A stretch of 61,071 nt of DNA, taken from contig JAQTUW010000020.1 in the NCBI GenBank assembly GCA_028707085.1, positions 1-61,071 of the forward strand, given 5' to 3'. The notes below the pieces were generated by a model, which had not been told where the DNA came from, did not search any database, and saw nothing but the letters and a program-made list of their open reading frames with translations. Below, in pieces: positions 53,128-61,071 of the stretch (the first letter of the stretch is position 1; each line of letters starts with the position of its first letter). The position numbers were made by a program, and so were the translations under genes. The stretch is from Methylococcales bacterium. GTDB taxonomy: Bacteria > Pseudomonadota > Gammaproteobacteria > Methylococcales > Methylomonadaceae.

Positions 53128-53565
53128 TTAAGGTTGACCGGAAAGCTGTTTTTCGGTTCCAGACCATTGCGCGTACTTTTCGGCCAGCATGGCCATGTCC
53201 CCATCATTGCTCAACAACTCCAAACCGTAATACCGGGCGGTTGTATAATGTAAAAAATCCAGGGCGGCGCACTTTCCTTTAAGCATTATGCCTTTGGACA
53301 GGCAATATCTTGACAAACCGATGGCCTGATCGTAAATCTGCTGGTTAATATCCAAAAACGGGAAGTTTTCAAGCGCACGTTTTAATTCATCAAAATTTTT
53401 GTTATTGGTAAGCTTTACTGCCCGCAAACACTCCAGATAAACCAGTCTATTTATAAATAACTCGCTTTCATTATCGTCTAGAATTGCTGATATTTTAGCC
53501 AATTCTGGCGGATTTTTCTTGTCATAAGCATCAATAATAAAACTAGAATCAACAAAATATTTCAT
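53128..53565 (-). CDS. PIN-domain nuclease partnered with an AAA ATPase
   Basis: The 145-aa protein is a VapC-like PIN domain. Acidic catalytic residues are Asp6 (YFVDSSFIID), Glu45 (VYLECLR), Asp103 (ALDFLHYTTA) and Asp121 or Asp123 (LLSNDGDM), so all four positions are filled. PIN domains cleave RNA or DNA with Mg2+. Its start overlaps the stop of the ATPase gene by four bases (ATGA), which shows tight coupling. There is no VapB-like antitoxin beside it; the ATPase takes that place. The gene is AT-rich relative to argA, which suggests transfer. Confidence 0.85.
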   Translation of the reverse strand: MKYFVDSSFIIDAYDKKNPPELAKISAILDDNESELFINRLVYLECLRAVKLTNNKNFDELKRALENFPFLDINQQIYDQAIGLSRYCLSKGIMLKGKCAALDFLHYTTARYYGLELLSNDGDMAMLAEKYAQWSGTEKQLSGQP

Positions 53566-54767
53566 TGCTCATCCTCTTGTAGAGCACTGATCACAGCCAG
53601 CAGTTGCTGCTTTGCGGCTTTTTGTTTCGCCCTGTCAACATGGTCTATCTTAATCCGGTCAAGATCGACGCCAAAAAATTCTCTGACCATATCGGTCAGA
53701 AAATAATTTTCTATATGGCTAATGGCGCTGGATTTAACCACATCACCTTCACGCAGCAATTCATAGGCTTCGCCGGTTTTCAGGCCGGATAAAACCAGCG
53801 GGGAGTGGGTGGAAATGTAAAAAGTGGTATTTGGAAAGAACTCGCGCAATATGCCAATAATTCGGGTTTGCCAACTGATATGCAGATGCGGTTCAAGTTC
53901 GTCGATAAACACCACGCCATCGACTTCGTTCAGGTTTTGCCGATTGTTCCAGCCACTGTAGCCGGCGACGATTTCCTGAAAAATCTTGATGACGGAAACA
54001 AAGCCGGTAGACAGCTTATCCAGCGGTATGCCATTCACCAGTAACCGCCCCTCGTCATACATCAACTTTATCGAAAAATCGCCATTTTCATTTGCCGTCA
54101 CCAGATTTAGTCCAGGCTCCAGCCTGTCGATCAATTGCAACACCGTCACGGCCTCCTGCTTCCGATTTTCCGCGCTGGCGACAAAGCTGGGATTGATAAT
54201 CAGCCGCGAGGCAAACCAGTCGACGATTTCTTCGTGCTCCAGGCCTTCAGCATTGATATAACGCAACGTTCTTTCAAAACTGTCCACAAACCTCTTTTCA
54301 GTATTGGGCAATATTTTAATATTATTGCTATCGATGTTTTTGGTAAAACCTCTATTTTTTGCTCCGACAAATACGATAGGTTTGTCAAAAACAAACGAAT
54401 CCTCCCTTACCCTATTGAAATCGCTGATTTCTTTTATATCTTCGAAACTAAAATACTCACCACTAAAAGTATTTTTATGTTTTATTACAATACTGTTTAA
54501 AGCAAAAGATGAAGGCATTCTTAATACAGAATGCTTCAGCCTGTCATGAATGTTTGAACTAAAATACAATCCTGTATATTTATAATCAAATTTTCCATGC
54601 AAAAACATGGAATGACTAAAAATAAGCGCTTTCGCAATATTTTCCAGCAACTGGGTTTTACCTATGCCGTTCCTGCCGATAAAACAATATATTTTTTTAT
54701 CGGCTTCAAGTTTTATGTCAAAATCGAAGCCTATATCCATCTGTTCCGTTCTGAATGAGGTAATCAT
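53562..54767 (-). CDS. AAA/ABC-type ATPase (AAA_21/SMC-like), partner of a PIN nuclease
   Basis: The 401-aa protein has a Walker A at residues 31-38 (GRNGIGKT), an ABC-type signature LSTG near 245, a Walker B FIDELEPHLH near 285-295 and an H-motif ISTHSPLVLSG near 315-325. This is the ABC-type ATPase fold of OLD, RecF and defence ATPases such as PtuA and AriA, without coiled-coil arms visible beyond a middle insert (about 45-200). It is AT-rich and precedes the PIN gene with a four-base overlap. By analogy the ATPase may sense a trigger and control the nuclease. No nuclease domain is seen within the ATPase itself. Confidence 0.82.
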   Translation of the reverse strand: MITSFRTEQMDIGFDFDIKLEADKKIYCFIGRNGIGKTQLLENIAKALIFSHSMFLHGKFDYKYTGLYFSSNIHDRLKHSVLRMPSSFALNSIVIKHKNTFSGEYFSFEDIKEISDFNRVREDSFVFDKPIVFVGAKNRGFTKNIDSNNIKILPNTEKRFVDSFERTLRYINAEGLEHEEIVDWFASRLIINPSFVASAENRKQEAVTVLQLIDRLEPGLNLVTANENGDFSIKLMYDEGRLLVNGIPLDKLSTGFVSVIKIFQEIVAGYSGWNNRQNLNEVDGVVFIDELEPHLHISWQTRIIGILREFFPNTTFYISTHSPLVLSGLKTGEAYELLREGDVVKSSAISHIENYFLTDMVREFFGVDLDRIKIDHVDRAKQKAAKQQLLAVISALQEDEQ

Positions 54768-54897
54768 GATAATACCTTTACCCTGTCCTGGTTATGGTGC
54801 ATAAATTCACCCTGCTCGGCAGCGTCGTTAAGCCGTGGAAAATGCTTTTATTCTATCCACTCACCTTTTGACTTAAGCGCATTGCCCTATGACCCCC

Positions 54898-54942
54898 CCT
54901 GTAACGCTACAGGATCATCTTACCACGCCGCCCGGAGGCGGC
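54898..54942. terminator. Two stem-loops between the Nramp-like gene and the ATPase gene
   Basis: CCTGTA-ACGC-TACAGG (54898-54913) and GCCGCC-CGGA-GGCGGC (54927-54942) are perfect short inverted repeats 13 and 42 bp past the 3' end of the Nramp-like gene on the minus strand. Neither has a strong T-run, so their role is uncertain. Confidence 0.4.
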
Positions 54943-54954
54943 GGCATGTCCTGA

Positions 54955-56376
54955 TCAGCCTGCCAGCGTCGCCTTGAGATACAGAACCGCCAACGTCAGA
55001 TAGGCCAGAAAACTCACTCCCAGCAGCCAGGGCCGACCTTTTGGGCGGGCCCATTCCGGCAGATGAGGCGGCAGCATGCGGTGATTGATCAGGTACAGCG
55101 CCACCGGAAACAGGATCGTGCCGACAAAACCGATCAGGGCGCTGAGCAGAATCAGCGGGCCGGGGGCATCCAACTGCATGGTGAAGGAGGTGATCACGGT
55201 CAGCAAGCCCAGAAACAGGTAATACCAGCGTCTGGCTGGTATTTTACGGCTGCCGGGAAACAGGGTCATGATAATGTCGGTCTGAATGCGGCTAACGGCG
55301 TCGGCCGTGGCCAGCCAGGTGTCGGTCAGAAAGGCGGCGGCGACCACCAGAAACAACAAGCGGCCAATTTCCCCCCAGCTTACCGCAAAGAACTGGCTCT
55401 GCACCACGGCCAGTTCATATTCCTGCGGCAGCAAGCCTTTGGGAAACAGCAAGGCATAGGCCAACAGACAGGTCATCAGCGTGGTGAACAGATTGCCAAT
55501 TATGCCGACCAGAATGTCCGCGCTTAAAAACCGTCGCCAGGTTCGCCATTGCCCGGCGCTTTGCACTTCGTCCAGCGGCAAAAAACCGTCGCAGAACACC
55601 GCCTCCTCCGCCCCGCCCAGACCCGTGATGCGGCCAGCCAGCGCGGCCATGCCCGCCCCCTTGTCGCGCAACCAGTAGGAATAGAATAATATCCAGAAGC
55701 CACCCAGCCCGGCAAAGGTGATGGCGGTCAGCAATTTGCTGGCGTCCCGGTTTTCCCAGGGCCGGGGCATGGGCTGCACCGGGCCGAACAGGCCGCGCAC
55801 GAAGTCCGGCAGCGCCGCCTGCACATCAGTCTGCATGCAGGCAAACAGCAAGCCGCTGACGGTGACCACGGCGACAATTTTCATAAACCGCTCAATCAGG
55901 ATGTATACCACTCCGCTGGCCAGAATGGCGGTTAAAAATACCGCAATGGAGGCATAGCCCCAGAACAGGCTTTGCCCGCGCTGCGTCCAGCCGGCCGGGA
56001 AATGGGTCAGTTCGGCCATTGCCGTGCCGCCTGCCGACGCAAAGGCCCCAAACCATAAAAACGACACCGACATCAGCAGCCAGAGGAAAATCCCAAAGCC
56101 GCGATGCAAACGGATAAATCCCCTAAAGATGCTTTCGCCGGTCAGCAGGGTATAACGGCCTATTTCCAGATTGAGCGGATATTGCAGCAGACAGGCCGGG
56201 GCCAGCAGCCACAAAAAGGTCAGGCCGTATTTGGCGACCATATATGGCCACCAGATCAATTCCCCGCTGCCCTGCGCCAGCGCCATCCATACCACGCCGG
56301 GACCGAGCGCGGCCCACCAACCGGGAAATGCAGGCATGGATTTTCTGGGTAGTTTATTTAATGCTGCGTCTTTCAT
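54955..56376 (-). CDS. Nramp-family divalent metal transporter-like protein
   Basis: The 473-aa protein has about 11-12 transmembrane segments of Nramp type. The usual metal-binding motif DPGN of helix 1 is replaced by a GPGVVWMALAQGSGELIWWPY segment, and the MPH of helix 6 is not seen. This fits the non-canonical Nramp-related branch, which may transport Mg2+ or another substrate, or a different ion. The start is at ATG 56376 (MKDAALNK); an in-frame TTG five codons upstream is possible. It stands alone, divergent from prmB with 189 bp between. Confidence 0.8.
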   Translation of the reverse strand: MKDAALNKLPRKSMPAFPGWWAALGPGVVWMALAQGSGELIWWPYMVAKYGLTFLWLLAPACLLQYPLNLEIGRYTLLTGESIFRGFIRLHRGFGIFLWLLMSVSFLWFGAFASAGGTAMAELTHFPAGWTQRGQSLFWGYASIAVFLTAILASGVVYILIERFMKIVAVVTVSGLLFACMQTDVQAALPDFVRGLFGPVQPMPRPWENRDASKLLTAITFAGLGGFWILFYSYWLRDKGAGMAALAGRITGLGGAEEAVFCDGFLPLDEVQSAGQWRTWRRFLSADILVGIIGNLFTTLMTCLLAYALLFPKGLLPQEYELAVVQSQFFAVSWGEIGRLLFLVVAAAFLTDTWLATADAVSRIQTDIIMTLFPGSRKIPARRWYYLFLGLLTVITSFTMQLDAPGPLILLSALIGFVGTILFPVALYLINHRMLPPHLPEWARPKGRPWLLGVSFLAYLTLAVLYLKATLAG

Positions 56377-56565
56377 GATTCGGCGTACCAAGGTTGCGAT
56401 ACAAAAAAACGCCTATTTCCGCAAATTTACGCGATTTTAGCAAATCGCGCTGTAAGACCTTGATAAATACCCTGACCAGCCTTATATTCGTTTTCACGAA
56501 GGCGCATAGCCAGGCATGCAAATTTGATATAAAATGGATGGTTATTTTGTTTCAGATTAACCGAC

Positions 56566-57495
56566 ATGAATTCTACGGCGGATGACGTTACCGACACCCT
56601 TGTCAGCATCAGGGATTATATTCGATGGGGGGCCAGCCGCTTTGCAGAAAGCCGGGTCTATCTGGGACACGGCACCCAGGCCCCGCTTGACGAGGCCGCG
56701 GCCATTGTTCTGCACACCATTCATCAACCTTACGATCTGGCCGACCCCTATCTGGAAACCCGCCTGACCCATCCGGAACGGCGAGCGATAGTAGCACTGA
56801 TCGACCGCCGAATCAGCGAGCGTAAACCCTCCGCCTACCTAACCCACGAAGCCATTTTTGCCGGGCTGTCCTTTTATGTGGATGAACGGGTGCTGGTGCC
56901 GCGCTCGCCGATCGCGGAACTGATAGCCGAACGCTTCATGCCCGCCGTCGAGGAAAGCCAGGTATTCAACATTCTGGATTTATGCACCGGCAGCGGCTGT
57001 ATCGCCATCGCCTGTGCCTACGCTTTCCCGGAGGCCCAGGTCGATGCCGTGGATTTATCCGCCGATGCGCTGGAAGTGGCGAAAATCAATATTGAAAAGC
57101 ACGATCTGGCCGAGAGCGTCACGCTTCACCAGTCCGATCTATTCAATGAGTTACCCGCAAAACCTTACGACATTATCGTCAGCAATCCGCCCTATGTCAG
57201 CGAGGCGGAATGGCAGAGCCTACCTGCCGAATATCATGCCGAACCCGCCATGGGCTTCAAGGGCGGCGTCAGCGGTCTGGATCTGGTGGTGCGGATACTG
57301 GCGGCGTCCAGCCGCTATCTGGCCAAGGCCGGCATTCTGATAGTCGAGGTCGGCAATACCGCCGAAGCCCTGCAGAACATGTTCCCGGAAGTACCGTTTT
57401 ACTGGCTGGAGTTCGAAAAAGGCGGCGACGGCGTGTTTCTGCTAACAGCCGATCAGACCCGGGATTACCATTCTCTCTTCGCAAACGCCTTATAG
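56566..57495 (+). CDS. prmB: Ribosomal protein L3 N5-glutamine methyltransferase
   Basis: The 309-aa SAM-dependent enzyme methylates a glutamine of ribosomal protein L3. It has a small N-terminal helical domain, the SAM motif [13 protein letters not shown] (about 138-150) and the catalytic [10 protein letters not shown] (about 205-214). Length and motifs separate it from the release-factor enzyme PrmC. It lies 2 bp upstream of aroC, a common gammaproteobacterial arrangement. Confidence 0.95.
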   Translation: MNSTADDVTDTLVSIRDYIRWGASRFAESRVYLGHGTQAPLDEAAAIVLHTIHQPYDLADPYLETRLTHPERRAIVALIDRRISERKPSAYLTHEAIFAGLSFYVDERVLVPRSPIAELIAERFMPAVEESQVFNILDLCTGSGCIAIACAYAFPEAQVDAVDLSADALEVAKINIEKHDLAESVTLHQSDLFNELPAKPYDIIVSNPPYVSEAEWQSLPAEYHAEPAMGFKGGVSGLDLVVRILAASSRYLAKAGILIVEVGNTAEALQNMFPEVPFYWLEFEKGGDGVFLLTADQTRDYHSLFANAL

Positions 57496-57497
57496 CC

Positions 57498-58586
57498 ATG
57501 TCCGGAAACAGCATAGGAAAATTATTCACCGTCACCACCTTCGGCGAGAGCCACGGCCCGGCGCTGGGCGCGATAATAGACGGCTGCCCGCCGGGCCTGA
57601 GCTTGTGCGAAGCCGATATTCAGATCGATCTGGATCGGCGCAAACCCGGCTCCTCCCGACACACTACCCAGCGCCGGGAAGCCGACGAAGTCAAAATCCT
57701 CTCCGGGGTATTCGAAGGTAAAACCACCGGCACGCCAATCGGTTTGCTGATCGAAAATACCGATCAGCGCTCGAAGGATTATTCCAAAATCGCCGACAAC
57801 TTCCGCCCCGGCCATGCCGATTACAGTTATCAGCAAAAATACGGTTTCCGCGACTATCGTGGCGGCGGCCGCTCTTCGGCCAGGGAAACCGCCATGCGCG
57901 TCGCGGCCGGGGCCATCGCCAAAAAATACCTGCTGGAACAGCACGACATTCTGATAAGAGGCTATCTGTCGCAACTAGGGCCAATTCGTATCGAAGCCTT
58001 CGACTGGCAAGAAATAGCCAACAACCCGTTTTTTTGTCCGGACGCCGGCAAAGTTCCGGAAATGGAAGCCTATATGGACGCCCTGCGCAAGGAAGGCGAA
58101 TCCATAGGCGCCAAAATCGAAGTCATCGCCAGCAACGTGCCGCCAGGACTGGGCGAGCCGATCTTCGACCGCCTGGACGCCGAACTGGCCTATGCGCTGA
58201 TGAGCATCAACGCCGTCAAAGGCGTGGAAATCGGCGACGGTTTCGCTTGCGTGCACAGCAAAGGCACCCAATTCCGCGACGAGATCACCCCCCAGGGTTT
58301 TTTGAGCAACCACGCCGGCGGCATTCTGGGCGGCATCTCCAGCGGTCAGGACATCGTCGCCCGCATCGCCCTGAAACCCACCTCCAGCCTGCGTCTGCCG
58401 GGCCGCAGCATCAACAGCAAAGGCGAAGCGGTGGAAGTGGTGACTGAAGGCCGCCACGACCCTTGCGTCGGCATCCGCGCCACGCCGATCGCTGAAGCTA
58501 TGACCGCGCTGGTGCTGATGGATCATCTGCTGCGTCATCGCGCCCAGAATCTGCACGTTGATTCGGGTTTGCCGCCGATCCGATAG
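57498..58586 (+). CDS. aroC: Chorismate synthase
   Basis: The 362-aa FMN-dependent lyase completes the shikimate pathway by making chorismate. It begins [20 protein letters not shown], the family signature with its His, and contains [29 protein letters not shown] (about 103-131) and the C-terminal [17 protein letters not shown]. The start at 57498 follows the prmB stop; the longer frame inside prmB is rejected. The housekeeping aroB is not in the window. Confidence 0.96.
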   Translation: MSGNSIGKLFTVTTFGESHGPALGAIIDGCPPGLSLCEADIQIDLDRRKPGSSRHTTQRREADEVKILSGVFEGKTTGTPIGLLIENTDQRSKDYSKIADNFRPGHADYSYQQKYGFRDYRGGGRSSARETAMRVAAGAIAKKYLLEQHDILIRGYLSQLGPIRIEAFDWQEIANNPFFCPDAGKVPEMEAYMDALRKEGESIGAKIEVIASNVPPGLGEPIFDRLDAELAYALMSINAVKGVEIGDGFACVHSKGTQFRDEITPQGFLSNHAGGILGGISSGQDIVARIALKPTSSLRLPGRSINSKGEAVEVVTEGRHDPCVGIRATPIAEAMTALVLMDHLLRHRAQNLHVDSGLPPIR

Positions 58587-59732
58587 ATGAGCGTGCCCGC
58601 CCGGCGCTTATCCGCATTTTACTTTTGCTATTTCGCCATCCTGGGGGCATTTCTACCTTTCTGGAGCCTGTATCTCAGGCAAACAGGCTTTAATGCCGAA
58701 GAAATCGGCGAACTGACCGCGCTGCTGGTCGCCACCAAAATCATCGCCCCCAATCTGTGGGGCTGGCTGGCGGACAAAACCGGCCGGCGGCTGCGACTCA
58801 TCCGCCTGACATCGCTGTTTTCCACCCTGTTTTTTGCCGGCTTTCTGTATAAACAGGATTTGACCTGGTTTGCGGTGATCACCATCGCCTTCAGCTTTTT
58901 CTGGAACGCCTCCCTGCCGCAGTTTGAAGCCGCCACCCTGTTTCACCTGAAAACCGAATCGCACCGCTATAGCCGGATCCGGCTATGGGGATCGGTAGGC
59001 TTTATCGCCGCCGTACTGGGCATCGGCCGTTTTCTGGACACTTTCAGCATCCGCTACCTGCCGGACATCATTCTGAGCATTTTATTGCTGAACTGGCTGG
59101 TCGCCCTGATTATTCCAGAAGTGCAAGCCCAAAAAACGCAGCGGGCAGCCACGGCCGTGTGGCGGATACTGGCCGACCGCGAAGTGCTGGCGTTTTTTGC
59201 CGTGTATCTGCTGTTACAGGTAGCGCATGGCCCGTATTATGTATTTTACTCGGTCTATCTGGCCCAGCACGGATATTCCCCCGGCAGCACCAGCTTTTTG
59301 TGGGCGCTGGGCGTGTGCGCGGAAATCCTGATGTTTCTCGGAATCGGCCGGCTATTGAAGCTGTTCAGCCCCCGCGCCCTGTTACTGGGCAGCCTGGCCT
59401 TGAGCAGCATGCGCTGGTTCCTGATCGCCTATCAGGCCGATTCGCTACCGGTAATGGTGGCCGCACAATTGCTGCATGCCGCCACCTTTGGCGTCGCGCA
59501 TGTAGTGGCCATTCAATTATTGTTCAAATACTTCGGCAGCCAGCATCAGGGTAAAGGTCAGGCTTTCTACAGCAGCCTGAGCTTTGGGGTCGGCGGCATG
59601 CTGGGCAGCCTGTACAGCGGTTATTTCTGGGACAGCCTGGGCGGGTCGCTGGTGTTCGTGATTGCCGCCATCGCCAGCGGCCTGGCCTGGGTGATCGCTT
59701 TTCTGGGCGTGGGGCGAAAGAAGGCTCACTGA
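58587..59732 (+). CDS. MFS transporter (HcaT/phenylpropionate-permease-like)
   Basis: The 381-aa major-facilitator protein has 12 predicted helices and starts with SAFYFCYFAILGAFLPFWSLYL, as in the MFS_1_like group named after the 3-phenylpropionate permease. The A-motif equivalent is GWLADKTGRRLR near 58-69. Most members of this group have no proven substrate. It follows aroC without a gap (stop and ATG adjacent), so the three genes from prmB are probably one operon. Confidence 0.88.
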   Translation: MSVPARRLSAFYFCYFAILGAFLPFWSLYLRQTGFNAEEIGELTALLVATKIIAPNLWGWLADKTGRRLRLIRLTSLFSTLFFAGFLYKQDLTWFAVITIAFSFFWNASLPQFEAATLFHLKTESHRYSRIRLWGSVGFIAAVLGIGRFLDTFSIRYLPDIILSILLLNWLVALIIPEVQAQKTQRAATAVWRILADREVLAFFAVYLLLQVAHGPYYVFYSVYLAQHGYSPGSTSFLWALGVCAEILMFLGIGRLLKLFSPRALLLGSLALSSMRWFLIAYQADSLPVMVAAQLLHAATFGVAHVVAIQLLFKYFGSQHQGKGQAFYSSLSFGVGGMLGSLYSGYFWDSLGGSLVFVIAAIASGLAWVIAFLGVGRKKAH

Positions 59733-59932
59733 GCGGCCTGCTCCAGCAAGGCGGCCAAAAACACTGACACATCGCTTTCACAGCCGCCGCAGCCGGAACA
59801 GACGCCGGTAATCCTGGACAACCTGTCCTGATTATCGACGCCGCGCCCAACCAGGGCTTGGATCTGCTGCCGGGTGACGCCGCTGCATCGGCAGATAAGG
59901 TCGATTTTGCTGGCTGGCCGGGTGTCTGGCAT
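59726..59932 (-). CDS. bfd: Bacterioferritin-associated ferredoxin-like [2Fe-2S] protein
   Basis: The 68-aa product has a BFD domain with CRCSGVT near residues 14-20 and GVCSGCGGCE near 43-52, giving the C-x-C...C-x2-C cluster ligands. In other bacteria Bfd reduces bacterioferritin to release iron. No bacterioferritin gene is next to it here. It overlaps the MFS gene's 3' end by 7 bp in the convergent direction. Confidence 0.85.
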   Translation of the reverse strand: MPDTRPASKIDLICRCSGVTRQQIQALVGRGVDNQDRLSRITGVCSGCGGCESDVSVFLAALLEQAAQ

Positions 59933-60134
59933 ATTTTTATATCTGTCTTGCGCCGGATACTGCTTTCTTGCAGGGTTCCTTGGCTGTTATGGGAGAAGCA
60001 AACGCGCTTGTTATGCCTGGAAAACATGCAGGCCGTCCATCGTAACCCGTATGGTGTGTCACGAAATACGGGTATGAGCCTTTATTGTAGCCGATACCTT
60101 TCAGATCATAAAGTTATCCTAAATTAGAACGGTT

Positions 60135-60184
60135 GTCGGCTTCGACTCCCGGATTTCATTTCATTACATCCGGACAACGCCGAC
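60135..60184. terminator. Nested inverted repeat downstream of the VPLPA-type protein gene
   Basis: GTCGGC (60135-60140) pairs with GCCGAC (60179-60184), and CCGGAT (60149-60154) pairs with ATCCGG (60168-60173). This gives a nested hairpin 37 bp after the stop of the minus-strand gene. The 59933-60220 interval shows no other feature. Confidence 0.45.
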
Positions 60185-60220
60185 TGAACTCTTAGTTATT
60201 TCAAACGGCAATAATTTGTA

Positions 60221-60934
60221 TTACGCTTTTTTGGATTTTCTGATCACGCCATAAAAACCGATAACACCACTCAAAAACAGCCAGTAAGCTGCTGGTAATG
60301 GCACGACTGCGACAGCGGTATTGGCCAGGGTAAATGCAAAATATCCAGGCATGGTTAAAAACGAAGCCCGTCCCACCACAAAATCCATTGAAGTGCCGTT
60401 ACCGGTCGTAGAGTTGGCCCAGATGAAAGGATTGCCGGGACTATAGTTGTTGACAACCGACAGTACATATAAATTTGCACTGGTCAAGGTAACGGCTGTC
60501 GGTAAATCAAGCGTGTAAGAATACAAACCGGGGCTAATCAGGGCTTGCTGAACTTGCGACGAAGTATATGCCCCGGAAGTAGGCATCAATTCGGAAGCGA
60601 CGTTTGCTGTTGTATAACTACCGCTGGTGCCAACATTAACCAGGCCGCAGGAAGGACAGTTTGCAGCCGTATAATGAAGATCAACCGCAAAATTGATATC
60701 TGTTTGATTACCGTACCAGATAATTTCGTTAAAAGTGGTATTGGCGGCAACCGAAAAAGTGGCCCAAACCTGTTGATCGGCATCTGAATTACCATTAAAC
60801 CCCGGATCAGTAGAGAGATTGATATACGCTGAATCATATCCAGAGCCTGCTATGGGGGCTTGAGTGTAAACTACCGCGGCATAGGCATTGGACATGGTGA
60901 GCAATAAGATTGCAAGGATGATTTTTTGGTTCAT
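60221..60934 (-). CDS. Exported protein with VPLPA/PEP-CTERM-type sorting signal
   Basis: The 237-aa protein has an N-terminal signal peptide (residues 1 to about 19, NAYA/AV), a beta-rich domain with a CPSC pair (ANCPSCGLVN near 95), and a C-terminal VPLPAAYWLFLSGVIGFYGVI followed by RKSKKA. The latter is the VPLPA variant of the PEP-CTERM sorting signal, which an exosortase would process; such proteins are typical of biofilm- and polysaccharide-producing bacteria including methanotrophs. The body sequence is not of a family I recognise. No exosortase is in the window. Confidence 0.85.
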   Translation of the reverse strand: MNQKIILAILLLTMSNAYAAVVYTQAPIAGSGYDSAYINLSTDPGFNGNSDADQQVWATFSVAANTTFNEIIWYGNQTDINFAVDLHYTAANCPSCGLVNVGTSGSYTTANVASELMPTSGAYTSSQVQQALISPGLYSYTLDLPTAVTLTSANLYVLSVVNNYSPGNPFIWANSTTGNGTSMDFVVGRASFLTMPGYFAFTLANTAVAVVPLPAAYWLFLSGVIGFYGVIRKSKKA

Positions 60935-61071
60935 GTTAGCCTGCTAATTAGAGTTTGCTCAGTAAATTAGCCCGAGCAATCGACAAGCCGGCCGGGCAAA
61001 TTGAAGGTGACTCGTCGATATAAAAACATCTGTTCCCAAGCTTGGCTTAAAGCCGGGATAAAACCAGCGAG
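60935..61071. other. Right-hand end, no gene seen
   Basis: The 137 bp upstream of the VPLPA-protein gene would carry its promoter (minus strand). No clear -35/-10 pair is visible and no open frame is convincing. Confidence 0.4.

Noticed and set aside
57210-57497. Long N-terminal extension of chorismate synthase
   Set aside because: It lies out of frame within prmB; family members start at MSGNSIGK, which has its own ATG 2 bp after prmB.

Overview
The window looks like a chromosomal segment of a gammaproteobacterium, most probably a methanotroph of the Methylococcales (Methylomonas/Methylobacter type). This rests on gene content: a SoxYZ-like carrier and metallohydrolase pair of the kind that accompanies quinoprotein dehydrogenases, an HvfA-type cysteine peptide, flavocytochrome c sulfide dehydrogenase, a VPLPA/PEP-CTERM protein, and typical gammaproteobacterial housekeeping genes (gltX, rnr-rlmB, serA-serB, pgk, argA, prmB-aroC, aas-lplT). 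No rRNA or marker phylogeny is available, so the taxon is an inference.

Layout. 1-750 is a mobile-element graveyard: the end of an IS3-family element inserted in an Avd-like (diversity-generating-retroelement accessory) gene, a decayed REP-associated transposase (RAYT), and a 50-bp tandem repeat made of two hairpins. It abuts an orphan hvfA on the minus strand. 1.3-21.8 kb is mainly housekeeping: def, the quinoprotein-associated MBL/SoxYZ-like pair, gltX, three tRNAs (Ala, Glu, Glu), a His-tailed DMT transporter, xth, hslR, a DUF748 protein, rnr-rlmB, fccA-fccB, convergent serA-serB, a TlpA-like thioredoxin and pgk.

22.2-45.5 kb is a surface-polysaccharide island, AT-rich in places. Its first part (24.2-33.0 kb) is a tightly packed sugar-nucleotide operon: rfbF and rfbG make CDP-4-keto-6-deoxyglucose, rfbH (with its [2Fe-2S] cysteines and active-site His) removes the 3-OH, and a YerE-like ThDP enzyme could add a two-carbon branch. 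Between them lie an HpcH/HpaI-type aldolase, an SDR, a dehydroquinate-synthase-type cyclase with all catalytic residues, and an epimerase. This set suggests a branched and possibly carbocyclic CDP-sugar. It is followed by a GtrA/GtrB/GT-C module that would transfer a monosaccharide through a polyprenyl-phosphate carrier. A second module (36.6-42.9 kb) encodes a HAD-UbiA fusion, a DprE1-like oxidase and a DprE2-like reductase, that is, a polyprenyl-phosphoryl-ribose to arabinose pathway, plus an epimerase, a flavoprotein and a second GtrA protein. A convergent MBOAT/AlgJ-like pair (42.9-45.5 kb) probably O-acylates the glycan.

45.7-61.1 kb returns to mostly ordinary genes: aas-lplT for lysophospholipid recycling, a TetR regulator, a NUDIX hydrolase, tRNA-Asp, a methyltransferase, argA, a two-gene AAA-ATPase/PIN-nuclease module that resembles a defence or toxin system, an unusual Nramp-family protein, prmB, aroC, an MFS transporter, bfd and a VPLPA-type exported protein.

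The strongest candidates for undescribed biology are the carbocyclase-containing CDP-sugar operon, the AAA-ATPase/PIN pair, and the hairpin array next to hvfA, whose minus strand repeats a CsrA-type ACAGGGATGT motif in hairpin loops.
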